A DNA stretch of 64,000 nt from Polynucleobacter sp. MG-6-Vaara-E2. Lineage in GTDB: Bacteria; Pseudomonadota; Gammaproteobacteria; Burkholderiales; Burkholderiaceae. The translations under genes and the position numbers were made by a program. The stretch spans positions 1,317,750 to 1,381,749 of the forward strand of contig NZ_CP061303.1 of NCBI RefSeq assembly GCF_018687695.1, in the 5' to 3' direction. The notes below the pieces were generated by a model that was not told the DNA's origin, did no database searches, and saw nothing but the letters and a program-made list of their open reading frames with translations. Shown here piece after piece: positions 54,287-62,766 of the stretch; within the stretch, counting starts at the first letter, position 1; every line of letters starts with the position of its first letter.

Positions 54287-54390
54287 GAAAGCAGATGGTA
54301 ATACCTGCCCTTTTCATTTACCACTAAGTAATTTTAGGGTTTTTAGCGCCCGCTAAATGAATGACGAGCTGAGAAATTGTAAACAGCCAC

Positions 54391-56229
54391 TCACCTTAAG
54401 GCCAATAAATCTTCTCGAACTCTCGTAAAGACAGTGAACCAATCGCCAGGAACTGGTTGTCGATACAACTTGACCGTTGGGTACCAAGGACTATCCTCCC
54501 GGTTAAGTAACCAGCGCCAATCCGGATCATTGGGTAGCAATATCCAAGTTTTTCTACCCAAGGCTGCAGCTAGGTGTGCCACACTAGTGTCTACAGTAAC
54601 CACACAATCTAATAGCTCAGTCAAAGCTGCTGTGTCACTAAAGTCGTGCAGCTCATCGGCAAAGTTCAAAACTTGGGGATTGGCCTTCAATGTTCTACCA
54701 TCATCGAAAGTAGCGCCTTTTTGCAAACTAATATATTGGCAATTATCAGGCAAATATAACAATAACTGTTTTAAAGAGATGCTGCGATTATGGTCATTTT
54801 TATGACTGCGGTTACCACTCCAAGCAATTCCTACACGCGGCTTGATTCTTGGTCCCAACTTGGCTTCCCAAAGTGCCACTTTGGCGATGTCACCAAAAAG
54901 ATAGGGATTGCGAGTGGGAATCGTATCAATAGTAGTTTTAAATGCAAATGGCAAGCTCATCAGGGGGCACTGGAAATCAAAATCAGGAAGCTTTTCGCCT
55001 TTGTAAGTAGCTAATGCAATACCGTCCAAATTTGCCAGCAAAGCAATCAAGGGCTTTTGCACTTCTACAATTACCTTTGCGCCTAAATCAGACACCAACT
55101 TTGCATAACGAATAAACTGAATCGTATCTCCAAAGCCTTGTTCTCCATACAATAAGATTGACTTATTTAATAAAGAGGGTGTGCCAAGCCATAAAGGCTG
55201 AGGGAAATCTCTCTTGAGCGGTACAAATACATCTCTTTGCCAACGCCATTCGTAAAATTTCCAGCCATTTATATAATCACCACCGAGCAATAACGCTAAA
55301 CTTTTATTCCAATAGGCTTCGGCAAAATTAGGATTGATTTCAATGGCTTTGTCATAACTTGCGATAGCGCCACTTAATTGCTGTAATTCTTTTAAGCCAT
55401 TACCCCGATTATTAAATGCCTCAAAACAATCAGGCTTTAAATCAATAGCTCGACTATAACTTTGAATTGCTTTATCGATTTGCCTTTGCTCTTTTAAGGC
55501 ATTACCAAGATTGTTATAGGCCTCAGCATAGTCTGGCTTAATTTGTATAGCCGTGGTGTAGCTTCCAATCGCCTCATCAAATTTCTTGAGATCTTTTAAA
55601 GCATTGCCAAGATTGTTATAGGCTTCGGCATATTCAGGCTTGATTTGAATAGCCGCAATATAGCTTGCAATCGCTTGATCAAATTTCTTGAGATCTTTTA
55701 AAGCGTTGCCACGGTTGTTATAGGCCTCCGCAAAATCGGCAGAAATTGCAATCGCTTGATCAAAACTGGCTACCGCATCTTCTAGCTTCTTCTGAATATG
55801 CAAGGTGTTACCACGGTTGTAATACGTATAGGTAGAGTTTGGTGTTAACTGAATTGCGCTATCGTAGCTAACAATAGCAGCATCGTATTTTTGCTTTGCT
55901 TTTAAGACATTCCCTAAATTCGAATGGTAAGAAGAATTATTGGGATTAAGTGCGATTGCCCCTTGCATCAAATGTTCTGCAAGATCAAAATTAGCCGTTT
56001 CATAAGCAATTAACCCCATTAAATGCATTGCATCAACGTGATCGGGTTGTGCTAATAATGTTTGCTCATATAAATTTTTAGCCTCTTTGAGCTTACCTGT
56101 GCGATGGCAAACGATGCCTTGCTCAAATAAATCTTGGGTCTGATCTATTTGCTCGTTAGCCTGAGTGTGGCCAGAAACCAAGCTTAAGTTGCCCCCCGCT
56201 TTTCCAGATTTTTGATTGTTAGGGCGCAT
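54391..56229 (-). CDS. TPR-repeat glycosyltransferase-like protein
   Basis: 612 residues. About eight TPRs (35-310) of highly regular form AYNNLGNALKDLKKFDEAI lead into a GT-B type C-terminal domain (about 330-612). ILLYGEQGFGDTIQFIRYA opens it and a VDTSVAHLAAALGR segment, typical of the nucleotide-sugar-binding half of GT9/GT41-like proteins, lies near the end. Proteins with this architecture are frequent beside flagellar genes and some glycosylate flagellin or other surface proteins. It lies 42 bp after the carbonic anhydrase and 310 bp before flgB. Substrate and sugar are unknown. Confidence 0.8.
   Translation of the reverse strand: MRPNNQKSGKAGGNLSLVSGHTQANEQIDQTQDLFEQGIVCHRTGKLKEAKNLYEQTLLAQPDHVDAMHLMGLIAYETANFDLAEHLMQGAIALNPNNSSYHSNLGNVLKAKQKYDAAIVSYDSAIQLTPNSTYTYYNRGNTLHIQKKLEDAVASFDQAIAISADFAEAYNNRGNALKDLKKFDQAIASYIAAIQIKPEYAEAYNNLGNALKDLKKFDEAIGSYTTAIQIKPDYAEAYNNLGNALKEQRQIDKAIQSYSRAIDLKPDCFEAFNNRGNGLKELQQLSGAIASYDKAIEINPNFAEAYWNKSLALLLGGDYINGWKFYEWRWQRDVFVPLKRDFPQPLWLGTPSLLNKSILLYGEQGFGDTIQFIRYAKLVSDLGAKVIVEVQKPLIALLANLDGIALATYKGEKLPDFDFQCPLMSLPFAFKTTIDTIPTRNPYLFGDIAKVALWEAKLGPRIKPRVGIAWSGNRSHKNDHNRSISLKQLLLYLPDNCQYISLQKGATFDDGRTLKANPQVLNFADELHDFSDTAALTELLDCVVTVDTSVAHLAAALGRKTWILLPNDPDWRWLLNREDSPWYPTVKLYRQPVPGDWFTVFTRVREDLLALR
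55460..55770 (-). repeat. Near-identical 102-bp TPR-coding repeats
   Basis: Three consecutive 34-codon TPRs are almost identical at the DNA level (segments such as the one reading TTCTTGAGATCTTTTAAAGC recur every 102 bp). High identity implies recent duplication or gene conversion and makes copy number likely to vary between strains. Confidence 0.75.
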
Positions 56230-56271
56230 TGATGGGCTCTTTATATGATTGGCTATCAGTACGTAGCTAGA

Positions 56272-57348
56272 TCAACGATCTTTAGTTTCTTTAACCAAAC
56301 GATCGCCCTTAGGTTGTAATGGTCGCGCATTCATGGGGTAGATACGATCAAAATTCTTAACTTGTGCCTCACTTACATAAATAGGATTTTTAAGAACAAG
56401 CCAAAGCACGTTTTCACTGCACGGTGGTGTTGTCAAAGATCCCATGTAAGTGAAATAGCTTTTATCTGCTGGCAATATTTGATTGATGTCAATCATGACC
56501 CCAGGGGTCTCGGTCTTGCCTTTGACTAATGGCACCTTATTCCAAAGAGTATTAATTAAAGGATTCTCTTGGGTAGACTCATCACCCCACCAATATTTTT
56601 TGAGTGCTGCTGGCTTTACAGTACTCATCAAGACAGCAACAACCGCTAAGCTACCGTCGTAATGTTGATGTACTAAATGCGCCACCATGTCAGTGCGCTC
56701 ACCGTTGATCGCTTCTTCACTGGGCTTATGAAAGTGGAACTGAATCAACCGATATTGCCTACCATCGACCATCAGATTGCTACCCTCACCATAACTAACC
56801 ATGATGGTGTGTCCATTATCGACAATAGATAAAGGCGATGCTCTATACATAAACTCGAGAGGACTTAACTCCGCTTTGACTGCTCGATCAATATTGATAT
56901 TGATCGGAGATTGAGTCTTACCCTTCAGGCAGGCTAAGTTCTCTTTGCTTAAATTACCCCAGTCATCAGGACCACCAGGTCCATCAATATAAGACCAATG
57001 AGGAGCATGTGCCTCTTTCTCAGCAGGCTTAGCTGGCGCTTTAACTACAGCTTTAGCTTTAACTTCTGCAGTAAGCGGCGCATTACCAGCAACCGACAGA
57101 TCACTGCTGCGAATCACAATATCACCAGATCCCTTGCTAATTTTATTAGTCAGGGCCTTGCTCATCTCATCATCACTAGATGGGCCAGGAGATACTGTTA
57201 CCTTAGCTTTTTCCACCACCTTATCAACTGGCTTTTCTGCCGGCGAAACTACCTGGGCAGCATCAGACGCGATTACTGGTTGACCAAGCAATAGGAAGTA
57301 TATGGCAAGTGTTGCCACAGAGAGGGGGCTGAGGATTTTATTCATCAT
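56272..57348 (-). CDS. Exported alpha-class carbonic anhydrase
   Basis: 358 residues from the ATG at 57348, opening onto a signal peptide ending near VIA-S. A linker of about 90 Lys/Val/Ala-rich residues precedes the catalytic domain (about 115-350). Zinc ligands in QFHFHKPSEE are H205 and H207, and H224 lies in AHLVH; the family segment GSLTTPPCSE is present. Two Cys (ACLKG; PPCSE) can form the usual disulfide. The enzyme interconverts CO2 and bicarbonate in the periplasm. The placement between flagellar genes is unusual; it shares a probable transcript with the TPR glycosyltransferase. Confidence 0.92.
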   Translation of the reverse strand: MMNKILSPLSVATLAIYFLLLGQPVIASDAAQVVSPAEKPVDKVVEKAKVTVSPGPSSDDEMSKALTNKISKGSGDIVIRSSDLSVAGNAPLTAEVKAKAVVKAPAKPAEKEAHAPHWSYIDGPGGPDDWGNLSKENLACLKGKTQSPININIDRAVKAELSPLEFMYRASPLSIVDNGHTIMVSYGEGSNLMVDGRQYRLIQFHFHKPSEEAINGERTDMVAHLVHQHYDGSLAVVAVLMSTVKPAALKKYWWGDESTQENPLINTLWNKVPLVKGKTETPGVMIDINQILPADKSYFTYMGSLTTPPCSENVLWLVLKNPIYVSEAQVKNFDRIYPMNARPLQPKGDRLVKETKDR

Positions 57349-57526
57349 GAGTCCGCTTACGGAAATATTTGTTATTTCGTTTAACAATAGCGAATCAATA
57401 TATCTTCAGCTACCCTTTGGATAGCCCATATTCAATCTTAAAAGACTCAATATGGCACTTTATTAGCTATTTACGGTCCAGAAGTCACTAAAAAGGCCAT
57501 TAGCCTTTATCCAATAGGGGCAGAGA

Positions 57527-58306
57527 TTACTTCTTTGAGGGTTTTTTGGTCAGAGCTTTTGGGGCAGGATTTGACTCAACACTATTATTGTTAGAGTTCG
57601 GTAAAGGGTCCACCTGAGGGATACGACTAATATTAAACATCCACTCACACTTCATTAAACCAGCACTATCTTGACGACTATCTAGCGGTGTTGACTGCTT
57701 TAATGCCACCTCAAGCGCCGCATCCGTTGGTGGCGGAGTTAAATCATTGCTGGTGTACCACTTTAAAAAGCGTTGATACCATCCTAGCTTGGGAAGCTTA
57801 CCAGGATCAGCATAATAGTTTGAGCTGCAAATTTGCAGTCTTCTTTCGATTTCACTGGCTGGCAAGTAATAGCCCTCAATCAACAAATTAGCCACCTTAC
57901 TATTACAACGGGCCCAAGCCGCTAGCTCAATTTTGGCGCCAGTGGTATTGGAAGTTGGTCTTTCTTCTAACAACGAATCCACCTCACATTGCATGCGCTG
58001 ACCACGAACTTTGAGTTTTTTACAGATATCAGCACCCTTGTCACTATATGGGTCGCTCTTCTCTGCAGTCACTGGAAATGGAAACCTCTTATCACAATCG
58101 TCTAAAAGATCGAGGGGTTGATTCAATGAATTCTGCTGTATGACAACTTGCTCCTTTCGGCTCAGTCCCTCCTCAACTGAACCCGTTTGCAAAGCGTTTA
58201 CATCAGATCGATCAGTACTTTGACAGGAAGCCGAAAAACTCGCAATGATAAATAAAAGGCCGCCTAGATATTTAATGAGAAATTTTATATTGAACTTATT
58301 TTGCAT
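57527..58306 (-). CDS. Cys-rich lipoprotein-like protein overlapping fliR
   Basis: 259 residues from the ATG at 58306, which lies inside the end of fliR (11-base overlap). A hydrophobic segment ends in FSASC-Q, a plausible lipobox (Cys about 28). The mature protein has at least six cysteines (DDCDKRF, DICKKL, MQCEVD, ARCNSK, QICSSN, MKCEW), pointing to disulfides, and a Pro/Asn/Lys-rich tail. No family recognised. Coupling to fliR suggests an envelope partner of the flagellum, or merely the last gene of the operon. Confidence 0.65.
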   Translation of the reverse strand: MQNKFNIKFLIKYLGGLLFIIASFSASCQSTDRSDVNALQTGSVEEGLSRKEQVVIQQNSLNQPLDLLDDCDKRFPFPVTAEKSDPYSDKGADICKKLKVRGQRMQCEVDSLLEERPTSNTTGAKIELAAWARCNSKVANLLIEGYYLPASEIERRLQICSSNYYADPGKLPKLGWYQRFLKWYTSNDLTPPPTDAALEVALKQSTPLDSRQDSAGLMKCEWMFNISRIPQVDPLPNSNNNSVESNPAPKALTKKPSKK

Positions 58307-59078
58307 TTGGTCTTTCCACACCTTGTCGAATAAGCTGCAAAGGGTCTTCAAGCGAGCGCTCTAAGATAATCTGTAGGTCAGGCAAGATCATAAAGATAAC
58401 CAAAAAGGCTAAGGGTATGCTAACAGCAAAACCGATTGAAAATAAATTCATCTGTGGACTAGTTCTTCCCAAAAAAGCTTGCGTTAAATTAAACATCGTG
58501 TAAACCAATAGCACCGGCATTGATAGTACCAAGCCCAAACGAAATGAAGCAGAAAATAAATCTACCAACCCTTTTGAGGTCCAAGATTGAGGCCACACAC
58601 CTAATGGCACCGTTTTAAAACTGGTCAGCACTAGATCAATTAGGACTAGATGAATATTGAGAGCAAATACTAGCGCTAATACAGTTAAAGCAATAAATTG
58701 CGATACCAATCCAGAATCTAAAGTAGGATCCCGAAAGCTAGAAGAAGCAAAACTAAAGCCTGATAAAAAGGACAGAACTTCTGCTGCAATGTCAAAAACC
58801 ATAAATGCAATGCGCACTACAAACCCAATAAAGGCGCCAATGGCTAACTCAATTGCAGAAGCAAAAAACGTAATCTCTCCTGGATAAGGAATTTTTTCGG
58901 TCCCCAGTACCGGCATCAGATAAATACCAAACGCCAAAGAAATAAATAAACGAAATTGCATCGGCACCGTTCGCATTGCAAACATCGGAGCAGTAAGAAA
59001 TAATCCAAAAACGCGAAGCGAGGCAAACATAAAGATTGCCATGTATTGCTCAATTTGTAGACCGGTAATGGTCAACAT
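58296..59078 (-). CDS. fliR: Flagellar export gate protein FliR
   Basis: 260 residues with about six hydrophobic segments, including LRVFGLFLTAPMFAMRTVPMQFRLFISL and FASSSFRDPTLDSG, the FliR signatures. It forms the FliP5Q4R1 export gate. 3 bp after fliQ. Confidence 0.96.
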   Translation of the reverse strand: MLTITGLQIEQYMAIFMFASLRVFGLFLTAPMFAMRTVPMQFRLFISLAFGIYLMPVLGTEKIPYPGEITFFASAIELAIGAFIGFVVRIAFMVFDIAAEVLSFLSGFSFASSSFRDPTLDSGLVSQFIALTVLALVFALNIHLVLIDLVLTSFKTVPLGVWPQSWTSKGLVDLFSASFRLGLVLSMPVLLVYTMFNLTQAFLGRTSPQMNLFSIGFAVSIPLAFLVIFMILPDLQIILERSLEDPLQLIRQGVERPNAK

Positions 59079-59081
59079 AAG

Positions 59082-59351
59082 TTAATTCACTAAACCGGGT
59101 ATGCGGGCAAACAGCTCTTTGATGTAGTCTGTGAATAAGGACAAACTAACAGGCCCGATAATGACAATGACAGCAGCAAATACAATCAGCTTTGGGACAA
59201 ATGCAACGGTCGACTCATTGACAGAAGTTGCCGCCTGCAAAATACCGATGACCAATCCAACTACTAGTAAAGCCATGAGTACCGGCCCTGCTAAAACTGC
59301 TGCCATCCTTAAAGCCTGATACACCAAATCAAGAATGACTCCGCTCTCCAT
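59082..59351 (-). CDS. fliQ: Flagellar export gate protein FliQ
   Basis: 89 residues with two hairpin helices; GLVIGILQAATSVNESTVAFVPK (about 32-54) is the family signature. 5 bp after fliP and 3 bp before fliR. Confidence 0.96.
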   Translation of the reverse strand: MESGVILDLVYQALRMAAVLAGPVLMALLVVGLVIGILQAATSVNESTVAFVPKLIVFAAVIVIIGPVSLSLFTDYIKELFARIPGLVN

Positions 59352-59356
59352 GACAA

Positions 59357-60103
59357 TTAATTAATGTAGCTTTGAACTAATGAGGTCGAGAGCAAGGCCC
59401 ATCCATCCGCCAAGGTAAACACAATCAATTTGATCGGCAAGGAAAACATCATTGGTGAGACCATCACCATACCAAGCGAGGTTAAGATGCTAGCTACTGC
59501 AAAATCAATCACTAAAAATGGGAGGAAGATCACAAAGCCAATTAGGAACCCTGTCTTAATTTCTGAAATCGCAAACGCTGGAATTAAGACGGTAAACGGA
59601 ACATCTTCGCGCGCTTGAATTTCTTTGCCATACATCTTTACGAATAGGTTCAAATCATCTTTACGAGTTTGCTTTAACATAAACTCTTTTAAGGGCTTTG
59701 CACCAACTTCAACCGCTTGCGGAAATCCCATCTTTCCAATGGAGTATGGTTGATAGGCATTCTTATAAATTGAATCAAAGACCGGATTCATAATGAATAA
59801 AGTCAAAAACAATGAAAGTCCAATTAAGACAATATTAGGTGGCATCGTTGTTAAACCAAGAGCCTGACGTAATAGAGAAAATACAATCAAAATCCTGGTA
59901 AAGCTTGTCATTAAAACCAAGGCTGCCGGTAAAAAACTCAGCGCGGTGATTGCTAGGAGCGTCTCAACTGGAACAGAATATAGTGTTCCACCACCAGCCT
60001 GCTTAGCAGTCACTAGCGGTAGCGTCTGACTCCATGCTATTAATGGGAAAAATCCGAGTAACCCTATTGCCCCAGTAATGAAGAAGGTATTTTTATTTTT
60101 CAA
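59357..60103 (-). CDS. fliP: Flagellar export gate protein FliP
   Basis: 248 residues with an N-terminal signal sequence (about 1-25) and four helices. TSFTRILIVFSLLRQALGLTTMPPN and the FLPFLVIDFAVASILTSLGMVMVSP motif (about 187-211) are FliP signatures. The start is a TTG that overlaps the fliO stop as TTGA, so translation is coupled. Confidence 0.96.
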   Translation of the reverse strand: MKNKNTFFITGAIGLLGFFPLIAWSQTLPLVTAKQAGGGTLYSVPVETLLAITALSFLPAALVLMTSFTRILIVFSLLRQALGLTTMPPNIVLIGLSLFLTLFIMNPVFDSIYKNAYQPYSIGKMGFPQAVEVGAKPLKEFMLKQTRKDDLNLFVKMYGKEIQAREDVPFTVLIPAFAISEIKTGFLIGFVIFLPFLVIDFAVASILTSLGMVMVSPMMFSLPIKLIVFTLADGWALLSTSLVQSYIN

Positions 60104-60438
60104 CCGCGATTCCTCTTGACCAAGCGTCTTAATTGATTTGCAAAATCAACATTACTAGGCTGCGGTTTTAAATGGGCAACATCTTCTGGGTCTAGTTCGG
60201 TTAACAAATTGACTTGGGTAGGAGTATGGCCAATCACCAAGATTCGATTGAGAACATTCACAATAATCACCCGCTCTCTAGGGCCTAAAGCCTGCTGAGC
60301 CAAAATCATGACGTGGGGATTACTTGCGCGTACTGCAGAGTCCCGCTTAACTAAATAAGCAACAACCCAAATCAATGCGGCAGCTAGCGCCAGCCAGATG
60401 AACGAAAAAAGCAACATGCCTCCAACTGAGGTGCCCAT
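60100..60438 (-). CDS. fliO: Flagellar export gate assembly protein FliO
   Basis: 112 residues: one helix (about 8-28), a beta-rich cytoplasmic domain with RERVIIVNVLNRILVIGHTPTQVNLL, and a basic tail. FliO is a chaperone for FliP assembly and is poorly conserved; the position between fliN and fliP confirms it. Confidence 0.9.
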   Translation of the reverse strand: MGTSVGGMLLFSFIWLALAAALIWVVAYLVKRDSAVRASNPHVMILAQQALGPRERVIIVNVLNRILVIGHTPTQVNLLTELDPEDVAHLKPQPSNVDFANQLRRLVKRNRG

Positions 60439-60444
60439 TGAGAA

Positions 60445-60822
60445 TTAACGGTTTATTTTACGCAGACGCTCTGCGGGTGTCACGATATCGGTTAAGCGAA
60501 TACCATAGCGATCATTCACAATCACCACTTCGCCCTGAGCCACTAGGCAACCATTTACCACCACTTCCAATGGTTCACCAGCTAATATATCTAACTCAAT
60601 CACTGATCCATACGTCAGATTCAATAGATTGCGAATTTGCATCTTGGCACGTCCAAGTTCAACTGTGACTTGAACCGGTACATCCATCACTAGATCAATA
60701 TCGTTAAAGTCCGCACCAGCTTTAGCGCCATCTTCTAGATTATTAAATGTCGCCTTGCGAAGGGACCCAGAAACATCAGCGCTCGTCAGTGTTTTTGCTA
60801 AATCATTATCGTTTTCAGCCAT
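60445..60822 (-). CDS. fliN: Flagellar motor switch protein FliN
   Basis: 125 residues with the SPOA domain at about 43-120: VPVQVTVELGRAKMQIRNLLNLTYGSVIELD and VVVNGCLVAQGEVVIVNDRYGIRLTDI. It forms the lower C-ring. 6 bp before fliO and 12 bp after fliM. Confidence 0.96.
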   Translation of the reverse strand: MAENDNDLAKTLTSADVSGSLRKATFNNLEDGAKAGADFNDIDLVMDVPVQVTVELGRAKMQIRNLLNLTYGSVIELDILAGEPLEVVVNGCLVAQGEVVIVNDRYGIRLTDIVTPAERLRKINR

Positions 60823-60834
60823 CTTGGTCCTCTT

Positions 60835-61974
60835 TTATTCTTGTGCTGAGCCAGTTTGATCCACGGAATCATTGGGCTCAAAAGCGTTCGCAAGTGGATC
60901 CATTGTATCGCCTGAGACATCTCTTTGAGCAGGTTCAGAGGCTCGTATTGGGGCGGGCACTTGAGTGTTTTCTGCAAGTTGCTCATAAAGCTCACCTTTT
61001 TCAGCACTTCGCATCATGCTAGGCCCAAGACGCGCCTTCTCTAGAGGGCTCTTGAGGAATTCTGCGGGGTGCTGAATCGTACTGACCTTAACTGAATATC
61101 GCCCTTCTTTCACGCCATATTGCCCCTTAATTACCGGCAAGCCATCCACATAAACGGTCACGGGGTCATTAATTTCAATGGGGATGATATCTCCCACAGA
61201 TAAGGAGGTCACTTCACGCAAAAGCATCTGCTTACGAGCCAATACAGCAACTGCAGTAACCGGAGCTTCATGAACCTGATCGTTTAATAAGTTCGTCCAA
61301 TGTTCATCTGGCTCACTTGCGAAGCCTTGCATGTTGTTATACAAAATTGCCTTGATAGGCTCCATTACCCAAAATGGAATACAGAGGTCAACATCACCTG
61401 GTCTGCCGTTAATCTCAATAGTAAATTTAGAATGCAAAACCATCTCCCCAGGAGAGGTAATCTTGGCAAATCCGAAATTAGTCTCTTGACGCATGAAATC
61501 AAACTTAATTTCATACACTGCTTTCCAAGCTTTCTCATAGTCATTGAGTAGAGCATCGACTAGGCGACGAATAATGCGCAACTCCGTTGGCGTGTATTCG
61601 CGCAATGCAAGCCTTGGCGCCAAGCGACCTTCACCGCCAAACATATTATCAATCGCGATATAAACTACACCTGGATCAACAATCCAGCACCCAACGCCTC
61701 GCAGTGGACGAATACCGACGATATTAATATTGGTACGTTCAGGAAATTCAGATACGAATTGCTCGTAGCTTTTGACGCTAGGCATATGCATCTGCACCTC
61801 AATCGGCGCACGAATCATATTGAACAAGGATAGACGAACCGCCCGACAGAAGCGTTCGTGAATAAGCTCCAATGTCGGCATGCGCCGACGAGCAATAATC
61901 TTCGATTTGTCGAACATTGATTGCTGATCTTCAGCTGCAATGTTCATCTCGACATTGATTGCTCCTGTCGCCAT
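60835..61974 (-). CDS. fliM: Flagellar motor switch protein FliM, lacking the canonical CheY-binding N-terminus
   Basis: 379 residues: CheC-like middle domain (about 45-245, including RPLRGVGCWIVDP) and a C-terminal SPOA domain (about 260-330). The usual first residues LSQxEIDALL, which bind phospho-CheY, are absent; the protein begins MATGAINVEMNIAAEDQQS. A charged, Pro/Ala-rich tail of about 50 residues is extra. The preceding intergenic region is 31 bp and provides no alternative start for a longer N-terminus. Confidence 0.95.
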   Translation of the reverse strand: MATGAINVEMNIAAEDQQSMFDKSKIIARRRMPTLELIHERFCRAVRLSLFNMIRAPIEVQMHMPSVKSYEQFVSEFPERTNINIVGIRPLRGVGCWIVDPGVVYIAIDNMFGGEGRLAPRLALREYTPTELRIIRRLVDALLNDYEKAWKAVYEIKFDFMRQETNFGFAKITSPGEMVLHSKFTIEINGRPGDVDLCIPFWVMEPIKAILYNNMQGFASEPDEHWTNLLNDQVHEAPVTAVAVLARKQMLLREVTSLSVGDIIPIEINDPVTVYVDGLPVIKGQYGVKEGRYSVKVSTIQHPAEFLKSPLEKARLGPSMMRSAEKGELYEQLAENTQVPAPIRASEPAQRDVSGDTMDPLANAFEPNDSVDQTGSAQE

Positions 61975-62005
61975 ATCTTCCTAAGTGGACTGTCCAGCTT
62001 CTATT

Positions 62006-62740
62006 TTACTGCATTACAAATGAGCTAAATAATACTGCTTGGACAGGTAAGTCCATCTCTGTGACATTCCAAAACTCTGCCGCTGCCTTAGCTGCTTCGC
62101 CAGAAATCTTCTGACCTGTAGAAGTTTCTTTTGGTACAGCACCGATTCTCTCCAGATTTTGAATATCAGCAGTGGTGGGCTGTTGTTGCAGTATGTAAAT
62201 TGCAGTCAGTTGCGGCGCAATAATCGAGTTAATCACCAAAGCAATCTCGCGGGCCAGCATAGTTTTGCCCTCAACAGTTGCTAACTCTTGCATTTGGCGG
62301 GAGGATAAAACAGTAATAATCTTATCCCTGATGATGGGATTGAATGTCTTGATCTTATCTTCAGTAGAACTATCGTTCGTTCTAAGAACAATCTTAGCCT
62401 GCAAGTAGTGCTCACCACCCCTGCCAGGTAAGTTAACGATCATTTCATCTAGAGCAATATAAATTGGGGCTGCATTTTCTTTACGCTCCATCAACTGGCG
62501 CTTGAGAATATTTTCTGGTCGTTTTTCTTCGGCTTCTTGCTCCCTTTTGAGTTCAGCCTTGTGTTGCATATAAAAATATCCACCAACCGCTCCGGCCAGA
62601 ACTACAACCAATCCAATGATGATGAATAAACCTTTTTTACTCTTAGGTTTTACCTCTTCTGCTTCCGGCTCATGAGGTATGGCTTGGGGCGGAGGCGCGT
62701 CCGCATCTAAGGTAGGCTCTATGCGTTCTTCATCTGCCAT
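62006..62740 (-). CDS. fliL: Flagellar basal body-associated protein FliL, long form
   Basis: 244 residues against about 155 in E. coli. The N-terminus is acidic and cytoplasmic (about 1-32), followed by a membrane helix (about 33-55), a stomatin-like periplasmic domain and the conserved ending VQAVLFSSFVMQ. About 40 residues (after QQQPTTADIQ) are inserted before that ending. FliL surrounds the stators and improves torque. It follows fliK by 26 bp. Confidence 0.9.
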   Translation of the reverse strand: MADEERIEPTLDADAPPPQAIPHEPEAEEVKPKSKKGLFIIIGLVVVLAGAVGGYFYMQHKAELKREQEAEEKRPENILKRQLMERKENAAPIYIALDEMIVNLPGRGGEHYLQAKIVLRTNDSSTEDKIKTFNPIIRDKIITVLSSRQMQELATVEGKTMLAREIALVINSIIAPQLTAIYILQQQPTTADIQNLERIGAVPKETSTGQKISGEAAKAAAEFWNVTEMDLPVQAVLFSSFVMQ

Positions 62741-62766
62741 GCTAAATCCTTTTTTTTATTACGATT

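Larger units (their letters stand above)
54081..54390. other. Promoter region of the flg operon
   Basis: 310 bp between the glycosyltransferase gene and flgB, both minus. It contains the sigma-54 promoter, two upstream copies of TCAAAAAGGGC and a 16-bp hairpin. It may also hold a terminator for the glycosyltransferase gene, but no T-run hairpin is evident for that. Confidence 0.7.
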
